From NCBI GenBank assembly GCA_029532625.1, contig JARFXM010000003.1, positions 1,612,001 to 1,676,000 on the forward strand: a stretch of 64,000 bases of DNA, in the 5' to 3' direction. The notes beneath the pieces are model-generated. The model had not been told where the DNA came from. It saw only the letters and a program-made list of their open reading frames with translations, and ran no database searches. This stretch comes from Lomentospora prolificans. Its lineage: Eukaryota; Ascomycota; Sordariomycetes; Microascales; Microascaceae. Of the stretch, positions 11,204-22,400 are shown one piece after another (the stretch's first letter is position 1; each line of letters starts with the position of its first letter). The translations under genes were made by a program, and so were the position numbers.

Positions 11204-12743
11204 ATTATTTTACGTGAGTACATTGCGAAGGATTTTGCGAAAGGAGCGACCACTGACGCCGATTAGCCAAGATCCGGGCTGGCTTACTTTCTCAGCGCGA
11301 TGTCTTGCCGGTCCAGAGCGGGAGCGAGGATGCTAAAAAGCGCATTCGCGACATTCATGTACTCTTCATTCAAAAATATCTTTCGAACTCCGTCGCTTGA
11401 TTGGCGTTCAATGTACATAACGATACGTTTCCAGGGAAACTGGGACGTTCTAACTTTTTTCCTCTGAAATAGACTTGACCGTTTATTTATCAGCTTTTTT
11501 TGTTTTGTGATAACTTGGATGACACCCCGCATGAGGATCGGAAAGGGCGCTCCAGAAGAGCGTGGGAAGAAGTAAGCAAAAGCGGCGAGTAGCCTTCCGA
11601 GCGACTGGATCTTCAATCGATTTTCTCAAGAAGAATTACAGGTCTCAGGCAGAGCGTGTGTTGCTGTGATCGAACCCTGATAAAAAAAAGGCAAAGAAAG
11701 GGGAGAAGGCTTGCACCTCCCGAAAATCTGTCCACACGCGCCCAAAATTGTATGTACCTCGACAAAGCTTTTAATGGTGACGTGTAGTCGACCATCTGAG
11801 CTTGTTGCAGTTTTGCCAAAGCCTGGAGAGCGAGCTCCTCAGTCTAGATGTCTCAAGCTCAAGCTTCCGTGCTTTAGCGCGATCGAAGTTAAACCATATG
11901 CGCGACGACGCGTGCCCCTGCCATGGGTGGAGCACAACGTGGAGCTTTGGATCAGTGATGAACTGATAAGGCGGCGATGGCACGCAGCCACTGAGCAATC
12001 TGGATGGATGGCCAGCACAGGGGTTCTTTCTGGTGAGGTCATGGAGTGTTGGTTCCTGTGGGTGGCATTATGCTAGGGCAAACATCCATGAATTGCTCTG
12101 GCTATGGGTGGCGAGACCAGGGTGGCTTGATCTGTCCGACCGAGCAGCACGGCTCCTTCCACTTTTTCTCACTCAATTGAGCAAACCTGATGATGCAATC
12201 GGTTTCAATTGGACGTGAGTCCAATCCGAGCGTTTGAATAGAACTTTGATCTGTGAAATAGGAAAAAGAAAATAGGAAAAAAATGAATAGAAACTCCTCC
12301 TCTCTTTTGAGTGACCTTCCTGCTATTTGCAAAGTGTCTCCCTCCCTCAAGCAAGAATCGAATGATCACCTTCTCCGTGTGACCACACAGCGCTGACTTG
12401 AGGCACTTAGCTGGATTAGGCACCATTGTCATTCCACTAAACCAAAAGCGTAGGCGGCGACCAAAGGCACAAAATAAGCTGATTGGGCACCCGCGCGTCG
12501 GACGGAAAATTCACCCACCGAAGCTTTGCATTTACCTCAGTACGGAAATACCTGCTTCCAACCACAACAATCCAGAGCTTTTCCCGAACCCGAAATATTT
12601 TTCGTTGTACGCCCACAAATCTCTTTTCTTCTTAGTCGCGATCCATCTCGAACCTTGCCTCATCGCGCTTCCTTGTTCATCTTTATTAAAAGAAATACTG
12701 ACTCAGACACTATCTCCTGACACATCGCCTCTATCCATCAAGG
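11204..12743. other. Intergenic region and 5' leader of RCC1
   Basis: No gene is supported. The segment from about 12500 to 12743 is C/T-rich with CATC/CATT stretches just before the RCC1 start, typical of a fungal pyrimidine-rich core promoter and leader. Confidence 0.5.
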
Positions 12744-14722
12744 ATGCCGCCCAAGAAGGCCTCGACCAAGGCCGCTCAAGCCGTTGGCAAAAAGGCGGGA
12801 GACGCGAAGGTCAAGACGACCGCCAAAGCTCCCAAGGCCACGAAGGCTGCTCCGGCCAAGGTCTCGAAGACTTCGACGACCAAGTCTGCTACGACTAAGG
12901 CGTCTGCTACCACCAAAGCGTCCGCTACCAAGGCCGCCGCCGCCAAGGCGCCGTCGAAGGTGACCAAGACCGCGACAACGAAGGCCACAACAACAACCAA
13001 GGGTGCCGCTACTGCCCCCAAGGCCAAGGCTACTGGTAAGTCGAACTTGCTCGGACATCGGTGCCTTCCAAATTTTCATCAATGCTGATGCGTCTTGCCT
13101 AATTAAGCTCCTAAAACCAAACCCGCCGCCGAGAAGACCGCGTCAAAGAAGCGCAAGGCGTCCCCTGAGGAAGATGAGGAAGATAAGGAGAATGTTGTTC
13201 CCGCCGGCCGCCCTACGAAGCGAGCCCGCGCCGTCAAGCATGAGCCGGCTGCTGCCGCCGAGCCCACCGGTCCCCTCAACAAGGCACCCACACAGGTGCT
13301 CGATGTCTTCATCTTCGGCACTGGTGAGAATGGCGAGCTGGGTCTGGGTCCCTCCAAAAACGAAGCCGTCAAGCCACGACGCATTCCCTCCTTCAATCCT
13401 AGCGAGGATAAAACCTTCCATGCTGTTGATATCTATCCTGGTGGTATGCATACTGTCGCTCTTACCAAGGACAACAAAATTGTCACTTGGGGTGTCAATG
13501 ATAATGGCGCGTTGGGTCGCGACACGAATTGGGATGGCGGTCTCCGTGACATGAGCGATGGGTCCGATGATGATTCTGAAATAGGAGATATGAATCCCAA
13601 GGAGTCTACGCCTGCCGAGATACCGTCGAGCGCGTTCGCCAAGGGCACAGTTTTCACCCAAGTCGCAGCTGGTGACAGCATTAGTCTCGCCCTGACCGAG
13701 GATGGCTCTGTTTATGGCTGGGGCACCTTCACGGTAAGCTCTTATCTTTCCCACATCCCACTCCGGCTATGAGCTCCTAGGTACAGGCTCTAACCTACAA
13801 TTCGCATAATAGGACAGCAAGGGTGACAAGATGTTCGGCTTTGACGAGGAGGGCAACGAGATTCAAGTCCAGCGAACCCCTACCCTCATCCCCGGTCTCG
13901 AGAACATAGTTCAAATTTCCTGCGGCGCCAACCACGCTCTAGCCCTCGATAGTCACGGCACCGTGTACGCATGGGGCGTTGGTGAACAAAGTCAACTTGG
14001 GCGCCGCGTCGCGTCGCAGCGTCAACGCATCAAGGCTTTCCAACCGACTGCGGTCGCCAACCTTGAAAAGAAGGTCAAGTACATTTCTTCTGGTCATTTC
14101 CACAGCTTTGCTGTCGACACCCATGACAATGTTTGGGCCGTAAGTCATATTCTAACCCATCCCTGACTTCTCATGGAAGCATAGGCTAATGTTCTTGTAG
14201 TGGGGACTCAACGGTTTCGGTCAAACCGGATACGCGAGGACGGCCGGCAAGGACAATGGAGCGGTTTCCACTCCCACCAAGATCACCCCACTCCACGGCA
14301 AGAATGTCATAACCATGGGCGCTGGCGCCAACCATTCCGCTGCCGTCACCAAGGATGGCAAGTGTTATATCTGGGGTCGCATCGACGGCGGCCAGCTTGG
14401 CATCAAGTTCACCGACGACCAAATCAAGGATGCCAAGTTGGTCCGCCTTGATGACCGTGAGAAGCCACGCATCTGCCTCCAACCGACTGAGGTTCCTGAC
14501 ATCGGCTCCGCCACCTACGTCGGCTGCGGTACCGACCATACCATTGTTCTAAACTCGGATGGTGTTGCCTACTCCACTGGCTTCGGCACCCAGGGCCAGC
14601 TCGGCCTTGGTTCGTATGAGGACGCTGAGACCTTCCAGCGAATCCCCGCCAAGGAAAAGAAGCTCATTTGGAGCGGATGCGGTGGTCAGTTTAGCATTGT
14701 TGCGGCGCCAGCGGACTCCTGA
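12744..14722 (+). CDS. RCC1-family guanine nucleotide exchange factor for Ran, with H1-like tail
   Basis: Four exons: 12744-13035, 13108-13733, 13813-14139 and 14201-14722. All are in phase and the product is 588 residues. From about residue 155 the protein has RCC1 beta-propeller repeats with the marker motifs GTGENGELGLG, WGVNDNGALG, AAGDSISLALTEDGSVYGWGTF, CGANHALALDSHGTVYAWG, GSGHFHSFAVD-like, WGLNGFGQTG, GAGANHSAAVTKDGKCYIWG, CGTDHTIVLNSDG and GTQGQLGLG. RCC1 (yeast Srm1/Prp20, fission yeast Pim1) loads GTP on Ran at chromatin and drives nuclear transport and spindle assembly. The first 110 residues are almost only Lys, Ala, Thr and Ser in imperfect tandem repeats, like a linker-histone tail. 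KKRK (111-114) and KRAR (135-138) are likely nuclear signals, with an acidic stretch containing KEN (124-126) between them. The gene is intact. Confidence 0.92.
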
Positions 14723-16475
14723 TTCCGTTCTTGGTTTAGTTTTCATTGGTTTCATTTTTTTTTTTCAAACTGGTCAAAGGGGGGCGGTGTCTTAGATATG
14801 GAGGGATTGTCGTCGCGGCTTTTTTCATCGTTTTCAAATTGTTCATCTTCGATTCCGGCCTCTGTATTCTCACCAAGTTTTCTTCGTCCATATTAACCAC
14901 TCAGCATAATTCACCTTAATTGCCAGATATACCGACGAGGCACAGCCCCAGCGCATTTAGAAGCAGTGCAAAGCCAGTATCGTCCCATCTACAAATAGGA
15001 TGTGCCTCGCAGAACGCGCTTGGATATTTCCCAGCGCTTGAATGTCTTACTGATGGAGATTAGCGCTGTGCAAGCATGTCCATCGCAGGACGTGGTGGTC
15101 AAGATCCAATCGTCTCACAGTGTTCGCCATCTTCGCGATTGTAATACTCGAGGCCCTTGTCAGTCGCCAACGCTCAGATCCCACTCTAATCCACGGTCAT
15201 GTCTGAAGTTTTCAGTTTTCTTCATGGCCATGTATCTTTTTCATTCGCCTGCCGCCTTCCACCCAACCCCCAAAGAAAAAAAAAAAAAAGAATTTCCTGC
15301 CTGTCCTAGGATTTTGTTTAGTGGAGTGTTTGTCGAGCCATACACGGGATATTGATTCGACTGGTCCCAAGGCGCCATCCGTGACGGGACGCTAACATTC
15401 ACTCCTCACGATGCCAGCTTTATTCTGGCTTTAGTTGCGGCCTTTGCCGTCTACGTCGGCTTGCGCATCTGGAACATCGTAAGTTCATGACTTACCGAGC
15501 TACTGCAGCGGAGATGCCGAGGGACGGCCTCTACTTTCAGCGCATGGCAACATTAAGAAATTAAACGGCCTTCGACGCGGCATGGTTCCTTTTCCAACAT
15601 TGAAAGGCATCGAGGGGTTCAAAGAAGCAGCCCGCAATAAAAAAGAAAATCCGCTGCTGTATCCTTGCATCCCTATGCGCAGTTGCCTCCTTGCTGCTCT
15701 CTATTCCCTCTGCAATGATTGTTGATCAGTCAGAGGCGAGATATCGAGAATACCTCGTAACGGTAAGCTATCAGTCGACCGGAACACGGACAGCCTGGGA
15801 TCGTGACCATTTTACCGAAGTCTCTCGAAAGATACTTGAGGCTTATGGACCTAGAATCTCTTCCAATTACAGCTCCAGGCTCCAACTTCAGCTATCCCTC
15901 GATGATGAGCAGGACCGCGCACTGGATACGTCCCAGACGCCGGCTGAGCTCGAAGCCAGAGGCGAGAGGAATGAAGTGATAAGCAATCAAGTAGATAGAC
16001 TTGATACGAATTTTATCTGAGATTAAACGCCTTCTAATGAGAATCGAAATAGTAGCGATGATACCGTAGCAGTTATCACCCTGTTATTCCTGTGCCCTCT
16101 GAAGGTCTCAAAATGTAAGGAGACCTTGTCCCCGGAGGCTCTGCTCGTCACTTAACCTCTCATGGGTGGGAAGGAAGAATCAATGGTTACGCTACAAGAT
16201 ATGCACGAAGAACACTGAGACAGCACATCACAGAAAAAGAAGGAAGTAATAAGTACTGGTCACCCTTGGGCGAATATCATAAACATTGAAGAACTAGAAA
16301 TACAACCCAAGAAACCGCTGCTATAATAATCCCCCAGAGAAACTCTCCCCCGCAAGGTACTGGAACCTGCCAGAGACTCTGTAATCCAATCTATCCCATT
16401 CGAGATTTTGAACCCGTAGCACTGAATCCCACTCTATGCCCGCTTTAGATGCGTGTATCCCTTGTTGTAAGCCGC
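14723..16475. other. Intergenic; possible degenerate fragment near 15.4-16.0 kb
   Basis: A poly-T run lies just after the RCC1 stop (14756-14766) and an A13-like run near 15280. Between about 15410 and 16020 a short hydrophobic reading (DASFILALVAAFAVYVG) is followed in other frames by lysine-rich pieces and a 109-codon ORF. No frame joins them cleanly. I cannot name a family; it may be a broken membrane-enzyme gene. Confidence 0.35.
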
Positions 16476-17480
16476 TTAGGAGCGGTTATCGAGTTCCATG
16501 CGCTTCTTGAGCCTGTAGGCGATGGCTCGCTTCCTGGCAGCAGGAGACTGAGTGAAGGCAGCAGAGCCACCGAAGGGACCGGCAGCAGCGCCATTTCGGA
16601 CGCGGACGATGCAGACGTTCTCAACGCCGGCCACGGTACCCTCGCAGGTCATGCCGGCGGGCATTTGGACCTCGAGAGGGAAGTCAGTGTTGGTGGCGAG
16701 CGAGATGCCCTGGACGCCGAGTCCGGGAACGTCTTGGGTGACCTCGGCAGTCTGAAAGGCATCCGGGTCGGTACCACCAGAGGTGGCATCGATGGAGGCC
16801 TCAAGAGGACCAGCACCGTCCTGGTTGATCTGTAGAATAGTTAGCATCACAAAACAGTTCAAGGATTCGGATTGTGTGAATCGCCATACCTGACGGTAGG
16901 TCATAGTGATGGTGCCATCGTCAGAACAAGTGGGGAGGCCCTCAGAGGCACCAACACCAGCGCTAGCAGCGACGCTCGACTCCGGGGGCCCATCGTTCTG
17001 GTTGCCGCCACCACCGAGAAGGCCGGCAATACCAGTGGCACCACCACCGTTGCCGCCAGCACCTCCACCAGTAAGACGGCTAAGGAAGCCACCCAGCTGG
17101 CGCCTCTGGCTCTTTTGTTGCCTCCCCCTCTGGTTGGCGTTGGGAATATCGTCCTCAACACCAACGGATTCGGCAGCACCCTGGTTGCGGGGGGCGGCGC
17201 CCTCACCCATGAAGTTCAAGATCATAGTCTCGGCAGAGATGGGTCCATTGCCCTGGGTGCGGCCGAGAGGACCGCACTCGCCCGAGTTGATCTCGCGGTC
17301 TCGGATGATGGCGGTGTCGGCCTGGGAACCGCAGCGGTTGCTGCTGCAGTCACGAGGAGTGCCATCAGCAACCGAGAGACCGGGCATGGTGACACCGTTG
17401 GCACCTTGGATGGAGGTGACGACACCGTGGGCCGAGACAGCCGAGGCAAAGGCGGCGATGAGAGGAAGAGTGTAGTGCAT
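16476..17480 (-). CDS. Egh16-like (gEgh16/GAS/MAS-type) secreted protein
   Basis: Two exons, 17480-16890 and 16829-16476, give 314 residues. The 60-bp intron (GTATGG, GCTAAC branch site, ACAG) is open in frame, so it can be missed. The signal peptide MHYTLPLIAAFASAVSA is followed directly by HGVVTSIQGANGV. The family marks are present: DCSSNRCGSQADT, NSGECGPLG, ETMILNFMG, and the C-terminal MTYRQINQDGAGP and EVTQDVPG segments. This is the Egh16-like family (DUF3129), named after a mildew gene and the Magnaporthe appressorial proteins GAS1/GAS2, which aid host penetration. A glycine-rich insert (about residues 138-163) with a basic RGRQQKSQRRQ stretch sits before it. Six cysteines remain in the mature protein. 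Molecular function is unknown for the family. A TATA-like box lies at 17691-17697. Confidence 0.88.
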   Translation of the reverse strand: MHYTLPLIAAFASAVSAHGVVTSIQGANGVTMPGLSVADGTPRDCSSNRCGSQADTAIIRDREINSGECGPLGRTQGNGPISAETMILNFMGEGAAPRNQGAAESVGVEDDIPNANQRGRQQKSQRRQLGGFLSRLTGGGAGGNGGGATGIAGLLGGGGNQNDGPPESSVAASAGVGASEGLPTCSDDGTITMTYRQVWRFTQSESLNCFVMLTILQINQDGAGPLEASIDATSGGTDPDAFQTAEVTQDVPGLGVQGISLATNTDFPLEVQMPAGMTCEGTVAGVENVCIVRVRNGAAAGPFGGSAAFTQSPAARKRAIAYRLKKRMELDNRS

Positions 17481-19476
17481 TTCTGCGGCTGCGAGGGGGG
17501 GGATTCAAGAAAAAAGGGAAGAAATAAAAAGCTGAGCTGGAAACAGGTAAACTATAGTCAAACAGCCACCTGGGCTTCTTATTGTACAGAAGAGAAAGGG
17601 GAGAGAAGGAGGCTACGCTCGGGGTTCTTGGGATTGCTGGTGATGAGGATGAGAGAAGAGAAGTCGGAACCAAAAGAAGAAACCTTGGCTATTTATACAC
17701 AACGGTGCTTGCAACAATTGCACAAGAGATGTCCGTGGGAGTGGAGTGACGGAAAAGATGTGTCTCCCGGCCCGCCGTCTCCTGTCTCCTGTCTGTTCTC
17801 CTGGAATTCCTCGCCATGCTCGCGTTTAATTCTTGTCCGAGAGAGCCCGGGTCCGCTATTTTGTTTTTTTTTCGACAATAGTTGCGCCCACGGACTTGAA
17901 ACGATGTTGACAAAACATGGCCCACGAGAAAACGGACACGACTTTCGAGCTTGGGCCTCAAGCATGGAGGAGGAAGCACCCAATCGCATCTTCGCAGCGT
18001 CGGTGTGGCTGTGACCCAAGCGCGATGGACCCTGCGTCGCATGAAGCTGGGTGCTGAGGCTCTGCACCGGTTTCAAACCCGAGATCGACGAACTCCCGTG
18101 CCGACCCCGGGAATCTTTTTCTCATACCTGGTCGAGTCCTTGGGAGGCGGATCCTGGGATTTGGGGAGGGAAGGGTGGAGGGCAATAATCCCCGATTCGT
18201 CGCCTGCGACCAGGTCTTGAATCAAACACTTCAATGTGTGTGCGTTTGCGGAGGTCTTTTTGGAGGGCCGAGCTTTGGCTTCGGACTTTTGGAACGTTGT
18301 GCGGGCGGAGGAAATCGAAAACGAGGTAGCGTTGGAGCCCCGAAGAGCACGGGTGGCAGAGCATCGTCGATCGCCCAACCCCAGAAAATCAAGGCGATCT
18401 TGAAAATCTCTGGGCGTGGATAGCTGCTCTGTGCCATGTTTGCAAGTCCGAGGGAGTTAGTTTTACTTCTCAGCTCCTGACTTGTCGGAATTGGATACGT
18501 CGCGCTTCATCTATTATTCTCATCCGCCCTTCTATTCCCGCTCAGGCACGCGTAAATGAACATGAGTACATATTGAAGACTGAAGAAGGTCCGAAAATAG
18601 CGCCATGACAAATTCGAAGGACACCCCTCGGATAGTCCATCCGGGCTCGGGGCATCCTGAAAATGAAACGGTGGTGATGGCCCAAAATAGGCATAGCGGG
18701 AGACTTGTGCGTTTGGGAAGAAGCAAGTTGACCCCAGTCGGTTCTGAGGCGCCGCACCAACCAATCGCATCTCGACTCTGCATCAGCGCCGCTCGTGGCC
18801 CGTCGGCATCGAAACCCGGTTAGCGCCGCGTTTGGGTCGCGGAGCTGGTCGTGGAGCTGGTCGCGGAAATGGAGAAAGGAGGCTGAGTTTCAACTTCTTT
18901 CACTTCAGAGGTAAACTCCTTAGCTAGGGTCAAGGGTGGTTTGCACGGAAAAGGCGACGGCGGATTTACCTCTTGGGAGGGTCTAAGTGTCTGCTGCGGT
19001 CGTCGCATAGTGCTAACATGTTTCGCTGGTTTCTTTTTTCCTCATCAGCTCGTAGGTTGTCGTGGTGGATTGGATGTAGAGCCAACGCGGAGTGATGGGA
19101 AGAGACTCGGCCGGGCATGGTCTCGACCGAGATTTAGAATCATTCCCCACTGAAGTACTATGCATGATGGATCGACGTGATCTATACGTACGTGTATTAT
19201 TATAGTGTATTATTATTGATGCATTGAACTAGTTTGATACTGGAAATGTTGGCGAGAACAGTCTACCTAAAATATTACATCCTGCACTCCCAGGACGGTG
19301 ATGAAGCATGGGGCCTCGGAAATCAACAACCATCAACGCAAAGCTCGAAAAGGCCTCTAAAGCGCTTATTTTTCTTCCCCGTCCGTCCCCTGCTCTTCAC
19401 GGTGTGCCTGGATGATGTCGACGCCTGACATGACTCCTCACCTACAAGTGAAGAGATGCCTCGAAACCTGTGGCGA
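17481..19476. other. Intergenic, no gene supported (contains Egh16-like promoter)
   Basis: Several 70-120-codon ORFs occur on both strands but overlap each other with no domain, signal peptide or splice continuation. A TATTATTATAGTG-rich AT patch lies near 19190-19220. Confidence 0.5.
17691..17697 (-). promoter_or_regulatory. TATA-like box of the Egh16-like gene
   Basis: Read on the minus strand the site is TATAAAT, about 210 bp upstream of the ATG at 17480. The sequence between is C/T-rich on the coding strand, as in fungal leaders. Confidence 0.4.
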
Positions 19477-19890
19477 TTATGAGCCACTGTCCTCCTTTGC
19501 CTCCGTCGCATCTCCCTCGACATCTATCTGAATAGGCTCAATCGTGTCTGGCGTGAAGTAGCGTCCCGCGAACGCCCCTACTGCCCCTCCGGCTAACACG
19601 GTCCATACGGCGATGCGGAACCAGCTGCCATCGATGAACCAGCTGGCGAACCACCTGACAGTTGGCGTCACTAAAATGTTCCGTTCTACTTCGAGATCGG
19701 GGCTGACCGAGAGCAAGATTCCAATAAGGACAAGCACCGCAAAAGATAGAAATAATGTATTGAGAATCTGAATAATGGCAAGGCAAATGGTGACGTTTCG
19801 CGATGTGCGGAGGACTTGGAAGGCGGCCGCAACGAGGGGAGTCACCTCGTCAAAGGCGGCGCTGATTTCCTTGGAGTAGGGAATTCCCAT
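19477..19890 (-). CDS. Small conserved fungal membrane protein
   Basis: An intron-less frame of 137 residues starts at MGIPYSKEI (19890); an upstream in-frame ATG at 19923 would add eleven residues. The opening MGIPYSKEISAAFDEVTPL is familiar to me from uncharacterised small proteins of many Pezizomycotina, which supports this start. A strong hydrophobic helix covers about residues 34-62 (CLAIIQILNTLF then LVLIGILLSV) and a second moderate one about 93-115 (WFRIAVWTVLAGGAVGAFAG). The region between (DLEVERNILVTPTVRWFASWF) is amphipathic. The tail is acidic (EGDATEAKED). It is probably an integral membrane protein of an unknown compartment; no enzymatic motif is visible. Confidence 0.7.
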   Translation of the reverse strand: MGIPYSKEISAAFDEVTPLVAAAFQVLRTSRNVTICLAIIQILNTLFLSFAVLVLIGILLSVSPDLEVERNILVTPTVRWFASWFIDGSWFRIAVWTVLAGGAVGAFAGRYFTPDTIEPIQIDVEGDATEAKEDSGS

Positions 19891-20330
19891 GATTTTTCTC
19901 GTATTATCGACCCGGTAATCCAAGCTAATCGAAACGGATGATAAAAGGGATTTCGGACCCTTGCTTTGGTTTCATGGGAAACCGAAGATCTATAAGGTGG
20001 CGAGTCGGGGGTGACGTCGTTTACCCTCCATTACATCTTGATATCCAATACCAGCGAGCGGATTTATTTCATACGCGTTGAGGGTTTGGAACGGGGGTCA
20101 GGTTGTTGTTTTAACTTTGGACTTGTCCTGCTCTGGACTGATTAACTGCTACTTCAAAGTTTGGAGCCGGGATACTTCTCACGTAAGCACGTGGACTGGC
20201 GTGCCAGGAGAGGATCCGAGAGTCCAGCTCGCCTAGATGCAGTCCCCAATATTACCCGTTCGAACCATCAAGCAAACTCTCCTGGATAGACGGTGGAAAT
20301 AACAGAAAGAACCCTAGTGGCTCTTTTTAT

Positions 20331-21915
20331 TTGGCAACGGAGGCCCAATCGCTGCTGAGGCTCGTCCCTCTACACCTCCAGCTAGTTGCGGAAATCATGT
20401 CCCACCTTGCCTCTCTCAGCGAGCTCGGGGCGGGCATCCTCAGTCATCCAACTTTTCTTGCGGCTTTTAATGAAAGTCGTATTGTTATTACCTCGAGAAT
20501 TATCTACAATCAGATTCCCGATAATCTACTCCACCTCGCGATCGCTCTTCATCGATGCAGGCCTTGACAAGGTGAAAGCGAGGCATTGGGACTAATACCT
20601 TTTCGAGTTCCTCGATGACTTCAAATCATTGCTTTCGACGCCTCGTGCGGAACTTCCATCATTACAGAGTTTCTCGATTGCTGAGCTAGTCGAAATTGGT
20701 AGAACCCATGCGAGAAGATTTCGCGAACACAAGCATTCCTCTTTTCAACAAGTCCATGCACTTCAACCACCCACAGGAGATGTCGGAGCCGGAAAAGTTC
20801 CGTATAGGGCGGGCGTTTTACCGCTTCGAAATGATGCGTGAACTTTTCTGCTTCATACATGAACCGTGGTTTATCGGGGAAAACGACATGTTCAGCCTGG
20901 ATTTTGCTTTGTTCGACATGTACTCTCCGTGGGTTAACGAGCAATTATCATGTGTGTATGCCTATCTTCGAAATAAGGTCTACGAAGGTGAGTGTCCCGA
21001 GAAAAACTGCAGAGAAATGTTGTCCTTGATTTAGCCTGCTTGTAGGTTTGTGTGAGGCTGCGGCCCACGACGTGGAATACGTGCAGGATCCAGCACCCTG
21101 GGTGGTCCCTCTGGTGGACGATATTTCTCACGTCCAGTATTTTTTGGGTTCTTTCAAAGCTTGTGACCTTGCAATTCCCGCCTTCTAAAAGAGTGCTTGT
21201 AGCTTCGCAAAGGCCTCCCGTCCCTTGCGGGGATCTGTCGTGCGCGGACATAATACGACGAATGGCTCAAATTCTTGCACATCGACTCCTACAACGACTG
21301 GGGTTTCGATTCTCAGCCTTTCCGCCATCTCTCAAACATAATTATCACTCGGCAAGATGATGACGAAGATATGGAGCTTATTTTTGGACATGGGCAACGC
21401 CAAAACCATAGCGATCGAGAGCTCTCCAGACTTGTACGGCCGCTGGACGGAGAGTGGGACGCGAAGCCCTCGTGCCCCTACAACATGTGGATCGCAGCCC
21501 ATGATGACGTCGACATATTCGACGAAGGCTTTGATCCGTACCGTGACAACAACCTGTGGGGGTGTGTGGCTATGTTATATGGGATTACCCGGAGGTTACG
21601 GAATGGTTTTCCCTTACTCCCAAGCATCGGAATCGCCAGAGGTACCGCGTTGTATCTTGTGCCGCGTCGAAATCAGTGGTCGCCCGAAGAAGTGAAGCAC
21701 TCAATCAAGCAGCGGGAGGATATTTGCGACGAGGGAGGGGCCGGGTATTAGCCTTTGGAAGGAGACGATTTTAGCAGGGTGACGGGATTTAGCGAGGAGA
21801 AGAAGGCTAAGATTCTTGAAAAGTGGGCATCTGGGAAGTTAGGGGCACTTCGGAGTCGGAGGGCGATGGTGATGATGGTGAGGGTCCGGATGACAATGGC
21901 TCTGATAGCGAATGA
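20331..21915 (+). pseudogene. F-box-like gene broken by several frameshifts
   Basis: Pieces of one protein run in order through changing frames. The first is LHLQLVAEIMSHLASLSEL plus SHPTFLAAFNESR (20331-20567), an F-box-like start. Then come LDDFKSLLSTPR (about 20610-20700), REDFANTSIPLFNKSMHF to NKVYEG (20696-20987), a GT-AG intron (20988-21046), and AAAHDVEYVQDPAPWVVPL (21058-21188). After these follow LHIDSYNDWGFDSQPFRHL (21275 on), YVIWDYPEVTEWF (about 21570) and an acidic tail ending at 21915. At least four frame changes cannot be explained by GT-AG introns, and one lies at a local duplication/deletion around 20690-20710. The intact relatives are F-box-like proteins common in Sordariomycetes genomes. 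Assembly error is possible but less likely, because neighbouring genes are clean. Confidence 0.65.
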
Positions 21916-22400
21916 GCCTTTCTGAAGAGTCGCTTAGAGTAAACATTCCTGAAGCTAGTTATGGACTTGTTGAAGTACAGATCATAATACATCACGAGCC
22001 TCACTACCTTACAACACGGTCTCCGCTAGACAGTTACAGGGCTGAGAAAAGCCAACGACATCAATTGATGTGATATTGACTAGGCCGTATAACACCAATG
22101 CGAAACTCTTTTCGGAAGATCGAACTGTATCTAGAATGTATCCAAGCAAGTGCCGCCGTCCGAGAGTCGCATAGGACCCAAAACAATAAGGCTAAAGGCA
22201 GATGGCAATACACTGTGTGCAGCCTTGGTAAGGGGAAAGCCTTGGATCTGCATGCAGATGGTCTCTCGTCAGCAGGCCGTTGCTGTTTCTGGGTACCGGA
22301 TTTGGCACCTCAAGCTGACAGGAGAGTATCACAGTATGTCCACGTCAGCCCATACGCTCAACTGGCCTCGCTAGATCACGCCCCAAACTAGGACGGATTA
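21916..22400. other. Intergenic, downstream of ceramidase
   Basis: No gene was seen. It holds the 3' flank of the minus-strand ceramidase gene and of the F-box-like pseudogene. Confidence 0.5.

Noticed and set aside
15410..16020. Possible broken P450 or membrane enzyme (hydrophobic start DASFILALVAAF)
   Set aside because: No heme loop, I-helix or other motif follows in any frame.
16476..17480. Egh16-like protein as a copper monooxygenase
   Set aside because: Only one histidine in the mature protein, so no histidine brace.
16872..18014. 380-codon plus-strand ORF
   Set aside because: Antisense over the Egh16-like gene and its promoter; composition is that of a codon-bias shadow, no domain.
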